Of a DNA stretch of 64,000 bases, positions 1-10,619 are shown in pieces (positions within the stretch are counted from its first letter, which is position 1; every line of letters begins with the position of its first letter). The notes under the pieces are model-generated. The model made no database searches. It had not been told where the DNA came from and saw only the letters and a list, made by a program, of their open reading frames with translations. This stretch comes from Streptomyces sparsogenes. GTDB taxonomy: Bacteria > Actinomycetota > Actinomycetes > Streptomycetales > Streptomycetaceae. Made by a program: the position numbers and the translations under genes. The stretch covers positions 1 through 64,000 of the forward strand of contig NZ_MAXF01000028.1 in NCBI RefSeq assembly GCF_001704635.1. Reading direction: 5' to 3'.

Positions 1-2539
<2,539 letters not shown>

Positions 2540-2566
2540 CGGCCCCTCCCGGGTACTGATGGACGC

Positions 2567-2833
2567 ATGCGCATTTCCGTCACCCGCACCGGCGGGTTCG
2601 CCGGTATCGAGCGTCGGGCCGAGCTGGACACCACCGGCCGGCCCGACGCCAGGCACCTGGAAGCCCTGGCCCACCAGGCCGTCGAGACCGGGCAGATCAC
2701 GGCCTCGCGCGGCGTCCCGGACGGCTTCCACTACGAGATCGCGGTGGACGGGCGGACCGTCCACTGCGCCGATCCGCACCTGAGCGACGCCCAGCGGGAG
2801 CTGGTGCGCACGGTCCTCAAGGAGGGCGCGTAG
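2567..2833 (+). CDS. emfourin-like protealysin inhibitor
   Basis: A small soluble 88-residue protein beginning MRISVTRTGGFAGI. The N-terminal beta-strand with a GGFAG turn, the internal FHYEIAVDG strand and a C-terminal helix ending in LVRTVLKEG match the emfourin family, tight-binding inhibitors encoded beside protealysin genes. It follows the protease on the same strand with a 28-base gap, so the two are probably co-transcribed and the inhibitor holds the cytoplasmic protease in check. The family call rests on pattern and context, since no alignment was run. Confidence 0.8.
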   Translation: MRISVTRTGGFAGIERRAELDTTGRPDARHLEALAHQAVETGQITASRGVPDGFHYEIAVDGRTVHCADPHLSDAQRELVRTVLKEGA

Positions 2834-2912
2834 CTCACCCGCACTCGCCCGCACTCCCCCGCACTCCCCCGTACGGCTGAACGGCGCCGCCCCTCGCGAA
2901 GAGGAGAAGGGG

Positions 2913-2934
2913 AACTCACTCGTTCGAGTGAGTT
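2913..2934. promoter_or_regulatory. 22-bp perfect palindrome, TetR-type operator
   Basis: AACTCACTCG (2913-2922), TT, then CGAGTGAGTT (2925-2934) form 10-bp perfect inverted arms. The size and symmetry fit a TetR-family operator. It lies about 40 bases upstream of the cholesterol oxidase start and just before a TTGACT hexamer (2950-2955) that could be its -35 box. No TetR-family gene lies next to it, so any regulator would act from elsewhere. Confidence 0.65.
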
Positions 2935-2976
2935 TGGCGGCTGAACGGTTTGACTTCGCATCATCGGTGCAGCGAC

Positions 2977-4794
2977 ATGCGCATGCCTACTCTGCCGCAA
3001 CCGCCTTCCCGCCCTGCTCAGCCCGCTCAGCCCGCTGGGCCGGAATCCCCCGCCGCGGAATTACTGTCCCGCCGCAACGCCCTGAAAGCCGCGGCCGTCG
3101 CCGGAACGCTGGCCGTCCCGCCCCTGCTCGCCGGGGCGCCCGCCGCCGCGGCGGCGGCCGGGGCCGAGCCGCCGGAGCTGCCCGCCGGGCTCACCGCCCA
3201 CCGCTCCCCCTATCTGAACTGGTCCGGGGAGATCGCCCATCACGGGCTGTGGGCCTGCGCCCCCCGCACCCCCGAGGACGTCGTGGCGCTGGCGAACTGG
3301 GCGCACGAGGCCGGCTGGCGGCTGCGGCCCCGCGGCAAGGCGCACAACTGGTCCCCGCTGACCATCACCCCCACCACCGCGGACGACGCGAAGGTGCTGC
3401 TGCTGGACACCACCGAGCACCTGACCGCGCTACGCCTGGAGAGCCCGGCCCCCGACGGCGTCGTCCGGGCCCAGACCGGGGTGACCGTCGAACAGCTGCT
3501 GGAGTTCCTCGGCGGCCACGGCCTCGGGGTGACCAACACCCCGGCCCCCGGTGAGCTGACGCTCGGCGGGGTGCTCGCCATCGACGGGCACGGCACCAGC
3601 GTCCCGGCCGACGGCGAGACACCGCTCCCCGGCCACACCTACGGCACGCTCAGCAACCTCATCCTGCGGCTCACCGCCGTGGTCTGGGACGCGGACGAGG
3701 GCGTGTACGTCCTGCGGACCTTCGATCGCGCCACCGACCGGGACACCGACGCGCTCCTGACCCACCTCGGCCGCGCCTTCATCACCGAAGCCGTGCTCCA
3801 GGCCGGCCCCGACACCCCCCTGCGCTGCCAGAGCCGGATCGACCTCACCGTCGACGAGCTGTTCGCCGCGCCGGGCAGCCCCCTGGCCCGCCGCGGGCGC
3901 ACCTTCGCCGACTTCCTGAACGAATCGGGCCGGGTGGAGGCCATCTGGTTCGCGTACACGGACAAGCCGTGGCTGAAGGTGTGGAGCGTCAGCCCCCGGC
4001 GCCCGGCCGCCTCCCGCCCCACCACCGGCCCGTACAACTACCCGTTCTCCGACTCGCTCCCCACGCCCGTCTCCCGGCTCGCCGGGCGGCTGGTCGGCGA
4101 GGGCGCCTGGTATCTGGCGCCCGAGCTGGGCGCCGCGCAGTACACGGTCGCCGCGGCCGGGCTCACCGCCACCGCCTCGGCCGACCTGTGGGGCCCGTCC
4201 CGGGACCTGCTGATGTATCTGCGGCCCACGACCCTGCGCGAGACGGCCAACGGCTACGCCGTCGTCACCTCGCGGTCCCAGGTGCAGCGGGTGGTCTCGG
4301 AGTTCACCTCCTACTACCGGGAGCGGCTGGAGGCCTGGGCCCGCGAGGGCCGGTTCCCGGTGAACGGGCAGGTCGAGATCCGGGTCAGCGGCCTGGACCA
4401 GCCGGCCGACGTACGCGCCGAGGGCTCCCGCCCGCCCCTGCTGTCCGTCCTGCGGCCACGCGAGGACCGGCCGGAGTGGGACGTCGCGGTGTGGGTGGAC
4501 GTCCTCACCCAGCCGACGACCCCGGGGGCGATGGAGTTCTACCGCGAGCTGGAGCGGTTCTGCCTGCGGACCTTCGACGGCGGATACGCGGAGACGCGGG
4601 TCGAGTGGTCCAAGGGCTGGGGCTACACCGACACGGCCGCCTGGGACGCGGAGGAGGTCATCTCCGACACCGTCCCCGGCACGTACCGGGCGGGCCCCGA
4701 CCCCTCCTGGGACCGCGCGGTGCGCACCCTGGACCGGCTGGACCCGCACCGCGTCTTCGGCAACCCGTTCCTGGACCGGCTGCTGAGGTCGTAA
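2977..4794 (+). CDS. secreted FAD-linked cholesterol oxidase (class II, VAO type)
   Basis: Predicted to oxidise 3-beta-hydroxysterols to 3-keto-4-ene products with release of H2O2. The 605-residue protein starts with a Tat signal (SRRNALKAAA, Arg pair at 32-33) followed by an Ala-rich hydrophobic core. A VAO-type FAD-binding domain follows, with RPRGKAHNWSPLT, whose His123 matches the histidine that binds FAD covalently in the Brevibacterium type II enzyme. The GVLAIDGHG stretch and the large C-terminal substrate-binding domain also fit. ATG 2977 was preferred; TTG 2950 and ATG 2983 are alternatives. A palindromic operator just upstream implies repression. It converges on era. Confidence 0.85.
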   Translation: MRMPTLPQPPSRPAQPAQPAGPESPAAELLSRRNALKAAAVAGTLAVPPLLAGAPAAAAAAGAEPPELPAGLTAHRSPYLNWSGEIAHHGLWACAPRTPEDVVALANWAHEAGWRLRPRGKAHNWSPLTITPTTADDAKVLLLDTTEHLTALRLESPAPDGVVRAQTGVTVEQLLEFLGGHGLGVTNTPAPGELTLGGVLAIDGHGTSVPADGETPLPGHTYGTLSNLILRLTAVVWDADEGVYVLRTFDRATDRDTDALLTHLGRAFITEAVLQAGPDTPLRCQSRIDLTVDELFAAPGSPLARRGRTFADFLNESGRVEAIWFAYTDKPWLKVWSVSPRRPAASRPTTGPYNYPFSDSLPTPVSRLAGRLVGEGAWYLAPELGAAQYTVAAAGLTATASADLWGPSRDLLMYLRPTTLRETANGYAVVTSRSQVQRVVSEFTSYYRERLEAWAREGRFPVNGQVEIRVSGLDQPADVRAEGSRPPLLSVLRPREDRPEWDVAVWVDVLTQPTTPGAMEFYRELERFCLRTFDGGYAETRVEWSKGWGYTDTAAWDAEEVISDTVPGTYRAGPDPSWDRAVRTLDRLDPHRVFGNPFLDRLLRS

Positions 4795-4806
4795 CCGGTC
4801 AGGCCG

Positions 4807-4848
4807 TCAGAATCCCAGCTTCAGAACCCCGGCTTCAGAACCCCAGCT
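4807..4848. repeat. three 14-bp tandem repeats over the era stop codon
   Basis: Units 4807-4820, 4821-4834 and 4835-4848 are near-identical (TCAGAAyCCCrGCT). The third contains the era stop codon and last codons; the other two lie in the 40-base gap between era and the convergent oxidase gene. Confidence 0.85.
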
Positions 4849-5791
4849 TCCGCAACTGCTTCGGATCCCGCTGCCAATCCTTCGCGACCTTCACATGCAG
4901 ATCGAGGAAGACCGGCGTACCCAGCAGCGCTTCAATGTGCTTGCGGGACTTCGTCCCGACCTCCTTCAGGCGCTTGCCCTTGGGCCCGATGATGATGCCC
5001 TTCTGGCTGGGGCGCTCGATGTAGAGGTTGGCGTGGACGTCGAGGAGGGGCTTGTCCGCGGGGCGGTCCTCGCGGGGGAGCATCTCCTCGACCACCACGG
5101 CGATGGAGTGCGGCAGCTCGTCCCGTACGCCCTCCAGCGCCGCCTCGCGGATCAGCTCGGCGACCATGACCTGCTCGGGCTCGTCCGTGAGGTCGCCCTC
5201 GGGGTAGAGCGCCGGGCCCTCGGGGAGCAGCGGGACGAGCAGGTCGGCGAGGAGGCCCACCTGGGCGCCGCCGGTGGCGGAGACGGGGACGATCTCGGCC
5301 CACTCGATGCCCAGCTCCTTGCCGAGCCGGTCCACGGCGATCAGCTGCTCGGCGAGCTGCTGGGAGTCGACCAGGTCGGTCTTGGTGACGATGGCGACCT
5401 TGGGGGTCTTCTTGATCCCGGCCAGCTCGCCCGCGATGAAGCGGTCGCCGGGGCCGAGCTTCTGGTCGGCGGGAAGGCAGAAGCCGATCACGTCGACCTC
5501 CGCCCAGGTGGTCCGCACGACGTCGTTCAGCCGCTCGCCGAGCAGGGTGCGCGGCTTGTGCAGGCCCGGGGTGTCGACGAGCACCAGCTGGGCGTCGGGG
5601 CGGTGCACGATGCCGCGCACGGTGTGGCGGGTGGTCTGCGGGCGGTTGGAGGTGATCGCGACCTTCGTCCCCACCAGTGCGTTGGTCAGGGTCGACTTGC
5701 CCGCGTTGGGGCGGCCGACGAAGCAGGCGAAGCCCGCGCGGTGCGGGGTCGCCCGCGACTCGGGCCGGGAGGGGGAGGTAGCGGCACTCAT
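4835..5791 (-). CDS. era: GTPase Era
   Basis: Era is an essential GTPase that binds the 3' end of 16S rRNA and supports 30S subunit maturation. The 318 residues fit the family length plus a short streptomycete N-terminal tail. GRPNAGKS at 26-33 is the P-loop, followed by DTPG, KTDL and a C-terminal KH domain with IIGPKGKRLKEVG. ATG 5791 (MSAATSPSRP) was chosen; an in-frame ATG three codons upstream is possible. It is the last gene of the phoH-ybeY-CBS-era block conserved in actinobacteria. The stop lies inside a 14-bp tandem repeat, so the extreme C terminus could vary between strains. Confidence 0.97.
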   Translation of the reverse strand: MSAATSPSRPESRATPHRAGFACFVGRPNAGKSTLTNALVGTKVAITSNRPQTTRHTVRGIVHRPDAQLVLVDTPGLHKPRTLLGERLNDVVRTTWAEVDVIGFCLPADQKLGPGDRFIAGELAGIKKTPKVAIVTKTDLVDSQQLAEQLIAVDRLGKELGIEWAEIVPVSATGGAQVGLLADLLVPLLPEGPALYPEGDLTDEPEQVMVAELIREAALEGVRDELPHSIAVVVEEMLPREDRPADKPLLDVHANLYIERPSQKGIIIGPKGKRLKEVGTKSRKHIEALLGTPVFLDLHVKVAKDWQRDPKQLRKLGF

Positions 5792-5850
5792 GCCGCCCAT
5801 TGTCCCCGATCCCCCGCCCCCCGCCGACACGCCCGGTGCGGTACGGGCCC

Positions 5851-6201
5851 TCAGGCCTGGACCGTGATGCGCGGCTCGCCGTCGGGGCCCGCCAGCAGCA
5901 CCGGGGTGCCCGGCCCGCCCAGGTCCCGTACGGCCGCGACGTCCTCGTCCGCGACGGCCTCCGCCTCGGTCACGACGGCCGCCGCCTCCAGGGACTTCGC
6001 CCCGCTGGCGACCGCCATCGCGACGGCGGTCCGCAGCGCGCTCAGCGGGAGCGAGGGGAGGGCGACGGTGCCGGCGACATAGGTGCGGCCGGTCTCGTCG
6101 CGTACGGCGGCGCCCTCGGGGACGCCGTTGCGGGCCCGCGCGGAGCGGGCAAGGGTGATGATCTTGCGGTCTTCGGGGTCCAGGGGTGCGGCTTCGCTCA
6201 T
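5851..6201 (-). CDS. cytidine deaminase-like protein lacking zinc ligands
   Basis: A 116-residue protein with the alternating strand/helix pattern and small size of the cytidine deaminase fold. It sits between era and the CBS/CNNM gene, as a conserved unnamed gene does in mycobacteria. It has no [HC]AE and no PCxxC motif and contains no cysteine, so the zinc-dependent deaminase activity is very unlikely. A structural or regulatory role beside Era is an inference. ATG 6201 was chosen because TATGCT ends 7 bases before it, which fits leaderless transcription; an ATG at 6213 lies inside that hexamer. Confidence 0.75.
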   Translation of the reverse strand: MSEAAPLDPEDRKIITLARSARARNGVPEGAAVRDETGRTYVAGTVALPSLPLSALRTAVAMAVASGAKSLEAAAVVTEAEAVADEDVAAVRDLGGPGTPVLLAGPDGEPRITVQA

Positions 6202-6208
6202 GCGGACG

Positions 6209-6214
6209 AGCATA
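6209..6214 (-). promoter_or_regulatory. -10 hexamer TATGCT, leaderless start
   Basis: TATGCT on the minus strand ends 7 bases before ATG 6201. No ribosome-binding site precedes that ATG. The -35 region has no consensus. Confidence 0.5.
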
Positions 6215-6306
6215 GGCGGGGGGCCGGTGCGGGGCGGGCGGAGGGCCGGAGGTCGGAGATCCGGAGGTCGGGGACGGGGACAAGAACGACGGGGCGAGAA
6301 CGGGCC

Positions 6307-7620
6307 TCAGTCCTCCGGCTCCGTCTCCGCCGTCGCGCGGACCGGCTCGACCAGGACCGTGACGATGCGGTTGCGGCGCCCGGCCGGGGACTCGGCGGTC
6401 AGCCGCAGGGCCTTGAGGTCGGAGTCCGGGCCGCCGTCCGCCACCTCGACCTCCGCCGTGGCGCCCGCGATCGGCACCCGCCCCAGCGACTTGGCCAGCA
6501 GCCCGCCGACCGTCTCGACATCCTCGTCGTCCAGGTCGATCCCGTACAGCTCGCCCAGGTCGTCGAGGCCGAGCCGGGCGGTGACCCGGTGGGTGCCGTC
6601 GCCGAGGTCCTGCACGGGCGGCAGCTCGCGGTCGTACTCGTCGGTGATCTCGCCGACGATCTCCTCGAGGATGTCCTCGATGGTGACGATCCCGGCCGTG
6701 CCGCCGTATTCGTCGACGACGACCGCGACGTGGTTGCGCTCCTGCTGCATCTCGCGCAGCAGGTCGCCCGCGTTCTTGGTGTCGGGCACGAAGGCGGCGG
6801 GCCGCATCGCGGTGGAGACCAGCTCGGACTCGGCCTCCCGGTTGATGTGGGTCCTGCGGGCCAGGTCCTTGAGGTAGACGATGCCGACGATGTCGTCCTC
6901 GTTCTCCCCGGTGACCGGGATCCGGGAGAAGCCGGAGCGCAGCGCGAGGGTCAGGGCCTGCCGGATGGTCTTGAAGCGCTCGATGGCGACGAGGTCGGTG
7001 CGCGGCACCATCACCTCGCGCACCAGCGTGTCGCCCAGCTCGAAGACGGAGTGCACCATGCGCCGCTCCTCGTCCTCGATCAGCGACTCCTTCTCCGCGA
7101 GGTCCACCAGGGCGCGCAGCTCGGCCTCGGAGGCGAACGGGCCCTTGCGGAAGCCCTTGCCGGGCGTCAGCGCGTTACCGATGAGGATCAGCAGCGGCGG
7201 GATGGGGCCCATGACGCGGGCCAGGGGCAGCAGGACGTACGCGGCGGCGGTCGCCGTGTTCAGCGGGTGCTGGGCGCCGATGGTGCGCGGCGAGACGCCG
7301 ACGGCCACGTACGAGACGAGGACCATCACGCCGATCGCGAGGGTCAGCGCCTTCCAGGTCTCGTCGAACTGGCGCAGGCAGGCGTAGGTGACGACCGCGC
7401 CGGCCGCCACCTCGCAGGCGACCCGCACCAGCAGCGCCACGTTCAGATAGCGGGTGGGGTCCTCGGCGACCTGCATCAGCTTGGCGCTGCCGCGCCGCCC
7501 GGCCCGTACGGCCTCCTCGGCGCGGAAGCGGGTGGTGCGGGCCAGGCCCGCCTCGGCGCAGGCCGCGAGCCAGGCGACCACCACCAGCAGGACGGCGGCT
7601 GTGATCAGGCGGCCGGTCAT
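6307..7620 (-). CDS. CNNM/HlyC-type membrane protein with CBS pair
   Basis: A 437-residue inner-membrane protein. The N-terminal DUF21/CNNM-type region has hydrophobic spans near residues 1-20, 60-85, 95-115 and 125-150. A CBS pair follows (about 190-320, with [15 protein letters not shown] and [15 protein letters not shown]), then a C-terminal CorC_HlyC domain (about 340-425). Relatives are linked to Mg2+/Co2+ efflux; the hemolysin label is historical. The CBS pair probably binds a nucleotide. The start ATG 7620 overlaps the ybeY stop by 4 bases, so translation is probably coupled. Confidence 0.9.
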   Translation of the reverse strand: MTGRLITAAVLLVVVAWLAACAEAGLARTTRFRAEEAVRAGRRGSAKLMQVAEDPTRYLNVALLVRVACEVAAGAVVTYACLRQFDETWKALTLAIGVMVLVSYVAVGVSPRTIGAQHPLNTATAAAYVLLPLARVMGPIPPLLILIGNALTPGKGFRKGPFASEAELRALVDLAEKESLIEDEERRMVHSVFELGDTLVREVMVPRTDLVAIERFKTIRQALTLALRSGFSRIPVTGENEDDIVGIVYLKDLARRTHINREAESELVSTAMRPAAFVPDTKNAGDLLREMQQERNHVAVVVDEYGGTAGIVTIEDILEEIVGEITDEYDRELPPVQDLGDGTHRVTARLGLDDLGELYGIDLDDEDVETVGGLLAKSLGRVPIAGATAEVEVADGGPDSDLKALRLTAESPAGRRNRIVTVLVEPVRATAETEPED

Positions 7621-8114
7621 CGGGTCGTGGGGGCCGGGGAGGGGCCGGTGATGCCGCGCTCGGCGCGCCAGCCGTCGATGATGGCGGCCTGGAGGCCGAA
7701 CATCTCGGCCCGCTCGTCCGGCTCCTCGTGGTCATAGCCGAGGAGGTGGAGGACGCCGTGGACGGTGAGGAGCTGCAGCTCCTCGTCCATCGAGTGTCCG
7801 GTCGGCGCCTCCTCCCCCTGCTTCCTGGCCACCTCGGGGCAGAGCACGATGTCCCCGAGGAGGCCCTGCGGGGGCTCGTCGTCGTCCTTCGAGGGCGGAC
7901 GCAGCTCGTCCATCGGAAAGGACATGACATCGGTGGGCCCCGGCAGGTCCATCCACTGGATGTGGAGCTGCTCCATGGCGTCGGCGTCGACGACGATCAC
8001 CGAGAGCTCGGAGAGCGGGTGGATGCGCATCCGGGCCAGGGCATAGCGGGCGACGTCCAGCACCGCGCGCTCGTCGATCTCCGTGCCGGACTCGTTGTTG
8101 ACGTCGATCGCCAT
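7617..8114 (-). CDS. ybeY: endoribonuclease YbeY
   Basis: YbeY is a zinc-dependent single-strand endoribonuclease needed for 16S rRNA 3' maturation and ribosome quality control. The 165-residue protein has the diagnostic [13 protein letters not shown] motif, with three His ligands, near residue 120. It lies between phoH and the CBS gene: 12 bases after phoH and overlapping the next gene by 4. This arrangement is conserved in many bacteria. The functional link to era downstream is small-subunit maturation. Confidence 0.96.
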   Translation of the reverse strand: MAIDVNNESGTEIDERAVLDVARYALARMRIHPLSELSVIVVDADAMEQLHIQWMDLPGPTDVMSFPMDELRPPSKDDDEPPQGLLGDIVLCPEVARKQGEEAPTGHSMDEELQLLTVHGVLHLLGYDHEEPDERAEMFGLQAAIIDGWRAERGITGPSPAPTTR

Positions 8115-8126
8115 GGGAGTGTTGTT

Positions 8127-9128
8127 TTACTTTCCGTTCCGGCTGTCGTACTGGTCGTATGCGTCGACGATGCGGCCGACCAGCTTGTGGCGGACCACAT
8201 CGACGCTGGTGAGCCGGGAGAAGTGGACGTCCTCGACGCCCTCCAGGATCTCCTGCACCTGGCGCAGACCGCTCTTGGTCCCGCCCGGGAGGTCGATCTG
8301 GGTGATGTCACCCGTGATCACTATCTTGGAGTCGAAGCCGAGCCGGGTGAGGAACATCTTCATCTGCTCGGGGTTCGTGTTCTGCGCCTCGTCGAGGATG
8401 ATGAACGCGTCGTTGAGCGTGCGGCCGCGCATGTACGCCAGGGGCGCGACCTCGATCGTGCCCGCGGCCATCAGGCGCGGGATGGAGTCGGGGTCGAGCA
8501 TGTCGTGCAGCGCGTCGTACAGCGGGCGCAGATACGGGTCGATCTTCTCGTAGAGCGTGCCGGGCAGGAAGCCGAGCCGCTCGCCCGCCTCGACCGCCGG
8601 CCGGGTCAGGATGATCCGCGTGACCTGCTTGGACTGCAGGGCCTGGACCGCCTTGGCCATGGCCAGATACGTCTTGCCCGTACCGGCCGGGCCGATGCCG
8701 AAGACGACGGTGTGCTTGTCGATGGCGTCGACATAGCGCTTCTGGTTCAGGGTCTTGGGGCGGATGGTGCGGCCGCGGTTGGACAGGATGTTCTGCGTGA
8801 GCACCTCGGCCGGGGTCTCCTCCCCGCCCTCGCCGTTCTCCGCCGAGCGCAGCATGGCGATCGAGCGCTCCACCGCGTCCTCCGTCATCGGTTGACCGGT
8901 GCGGAGCACCAGCATCATCTCGTCGAACAAGCGCTGGATGAGCGCGACTTCCCCGGGGTCCCCGGTGGCGCTGACCTCATTGCCCCGCACATGGATATCG
9001 GTCGCCGGGAAGGCCTTTTCGATGACGCGCAGCAGCGAGTCGCCCGATCCCAGCACCATGACCATCGGGTGCTTGGTCGGAACCGTGAACTGCGCATGCG
9101 CCTGGCGTGCTGTGGTTGGTTGCGTCAT
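8127..9128 (-). CDS. PhoH-like ATPase
   Basis: A 333-residue P-loop protein. It has GPAGTGKTYLA (Walker A, about residue 140) and the Walker B region IILDEAQN, in a helicase-like core after an N-terminal KH-like region. PhoH proteins bind ATP and RNA and are linked to RNA handling. Genes for PhoH and YbeY are commonly adjacent, as here. ATG 9128 (MTQPTTARQ) is the only sensible start in frame, yet a perfect AGGAGG lies 25 bases upstream, too far for normal spacing; leader RNA folding may bring it closer. A good promoter lies at 9191-9219. Confidence 0.93.
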   Translation of the reverse strand: MTQPTTARQAHAQFTVPTKHPMVMVLGSGDSLLRVIEKAFPATDIHVRGNEVSATGDPGEVALIQRLFDEMMLVLRTGQPMTEDAVERSIAMLRSAENGEGGEETPAEVLTQNILSNRGRTIRPKTLNQKRYVDAIDKHTVVFGIGPAGTGKTYLAMAKAVQALQSKQVTRIILTRPAVEAGERLGFLPGTLYEKIDPYLRPLYDALHDMLDPDSIPRLMAAGTIEVAPLAYMRGRTLNDAFIILDEAQNTNPEQMKMFLTRLGFDSKIVITGDITQIDLPGGTKSGLRQVQEILEGVEDVHFSRLTSVDVVRHKLVGRIVDAYDQYDSRNGK

Positions 9129-9190
9129 GGGCCGGCTCTCAGGCCTGCTCCTACCTCCTCTTACGGGGTTCTCGCTGCTCGACAACCTCG

Positions 9191-9219
9191 AGTACAAGGG
9201 TACGACGGAGCACTGACAA
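9191..9219 (-). promoter_or_regulatory. sigma70-like promoter for the phoH-era block
   Basis: On the minus strand TTGTCA (9214-9219) and TGTACT (9191-9196) are exactly 17 bases apart. Transcription would start near 9184 and give a 5' leader of about 55 bases before phoH. Confidence 0.6.
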
Positions 9220-9232
9220 GACCCGAGTGCTT

Positions 9233-9312
9233 TTACTCCACTCCTGCTCCGCCCCTGCCCCGCTCCGGCTCCGGCCCTGTTCCATCCCGGCTCCTGCCCC
9301 GCTCCGCCGCCC
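9233..9312. repeat. imperfect CT-rich direct repeats after the PfkB gene
   Basis: The gap just beyond the PfkB stop codon is built from imperfect copies of CCTGCCCCGCTCCG (exact at 9254-9267 and 9293-9306) and shorter CTCCGGCTCC pieces. No gene was seen here. Confidence 0.6.
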
Positions 9313-9313
9313 C

Positions 9314-10438
9314 TCAGGCCTGCCGGAAGCCGATCGTGGGCACCGCCCGGCGCAGCGGCCAGGGGCGGGCGGCCGCCGGGAGGATCCGGTCCAGGAAGGC
9401 GTAGCGGCGCAGCGCGGAGGCGTCCTGGTCGTCGTACGACTTCGCGTGCTGCCACCAGGCGGCGATCTCCACCCAGCCGGGCGCCGACAGCGAGCCGCCG
9501 AACTCCTGCACGGACAGCGCGGCGGTCAGGCCCGCGAAGGCCAGCCGGTCGGCGAGCGGCCACCGGGCGAGGGTGCCCGTGACGAATCCGGCGACGAACA
9601 CATCCCCGGCGCCGGTCGGGTCCAGGGCCTCCACCGCGATCGCGGGCACCTCGGCGGTCTCGCCGGTGCGCCCGTCCACCGCGTACGCCCCCTCGGCGCC
9701 GAGGGTGACGACCGCGAGCGGCACCTTGTCGGCGAGCGCGCGGGCGGCTGCGCGCGGGCAGTCGGCGCGGGTGTAGCGCATCGCCTCGGCCGCGTTGGGC
9801 AGGAACGCCTCGCAGTGCTCCAGATCGGCGAGGTCGGCCGGGTCCCAGCGGCCGGTGTCGTCCCAGCCGACGTCCGCGAAGATCAGGCTGCCGTGGCCGG
9901 CGGCCTCGGCGACCCACTCCTCGCGGTTGCCCGGGACCAGGGAGGCGATGGCGGCCCGGGCGGGGGGCGGGCACTCGGGGGCGGGCTCCTCCGGCGGCGG
10001 CGCCTCGTGGCCGTGGGAGACCATGGTGCGCTCGCCCTCGTAGGCCATGGAGACGGTCACCGGGGAGTGCCAGCCGCGCACCGTGCGCGACAGCGACAGG
10101 TCGATGCCCTCGCCGCGGTCCAGGGCGTCGCGGCAGTAGTCCCCGTACATGTCGTCGCCGAACGCGGCGGCGAGTGAGGTGCGCAGGCCCAGGCGGGCCA
10201 GCGCGGTGGCCATGTTGGCCACGCCGCCGGGGCTGGAGCCCATGCCGCGCGCCCAGGACTCGGTGCCGCGCACGGGGGCGGAGTCCAGGCCGGTGAAGAT
10301 GATGTCCAGGAAGACCGTGCCGGTGAGGTAGACGTCCCAGGTGGGGTCGCCGGGTTCGCGGACGGCCGCGAGCGGGTCGAGCAGGGGGTACGTCGCCGGG
10401 CAGGCCGCCGCGAGCGGTTCGCCGTGATCTGTGGTCAC
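9314..10438 (-). CDS. PfkB-family carbohydrate kinase
   Basis: A cytoplasmic sugar or nucleoside kinase of the ribokinase superfamily, 374 residues. The N-terminal GGVANMATALARLG stretch matches PfkB signature 1, and DPTGAGDVFVAGF near residue 295 is signature 2 with the catalytic Asp. Substrate cannot be read from sequence. The GTG start at 10438 is preceded by GGGAG at a good distance. The C-terminal 60 residues, rich in Trp and Arg, extend beyond the core. A 5-bp microsatellite lies upstream and imperfect repeats follow the stop. Confidence 0.88.
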   Translation of the reverse strand: MTTDHGEPLAAACPATYPLLDPLAAVREPGDPTWDVYLTGTVFLDIIFTGLDSAPVRGTESWARGMGSSPGGVANMATALARLGLRTSLAAAFGDDMYGDYCRDALDRGEGIDLSLSRTVRGWHSPVTVSMAYEGERTMVSHGHEAPPPEEPAPECPPPARAAIASLVPGNREEWVAEAAGHGSLIFADVGWDDTGRWDPADLADLEHCEAFLPNAAEAMRYTRADCPRAAARALADKVPLAVVTLGAEGAYAVDGRTGETAEVPAIAVEALDPTGAGDVFVAGFVTGTLARWPLADRLAFAGLTAALSVQEFGGSLSAPGWVEIAAWWQHAKSYDDQDASALRRYAFLDRILPAAARPWPLRRAVPTIGFRQA

Positions 10439-10513
10439 CGTGCGCTCCCAGATCGGACCGGCCTCATTGCCGGTCCCGTTCAGTGCTTGCAGTTCAGAGC
10501 TTGCTGTTCCGTG

Positions 10514-10537
10514 CAGTTCAGTTCAGTTCAGTTCAGT
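10514..10537. repeat. CAGTT pentanucleotide microsatellite
   Basis: Four perfect CAGTT units (10514-10533) plus CAGT, between rnz and the PfkB gene. Related TGCTTGCAGTT pieces flank it (10487-10565). It is AT-richer than its surroundings and lies upstream of the PfkB gene start. Confidence 0.85.
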
Positions 10538-10619
10538 GCGTGCTTGCAGTTCGGTGCTTGTTGTTTCGGAGGGCGATGCGGCCAGTGTGCACGATGGCAC
10601 CGACAGGGCCCCGCGGGCG

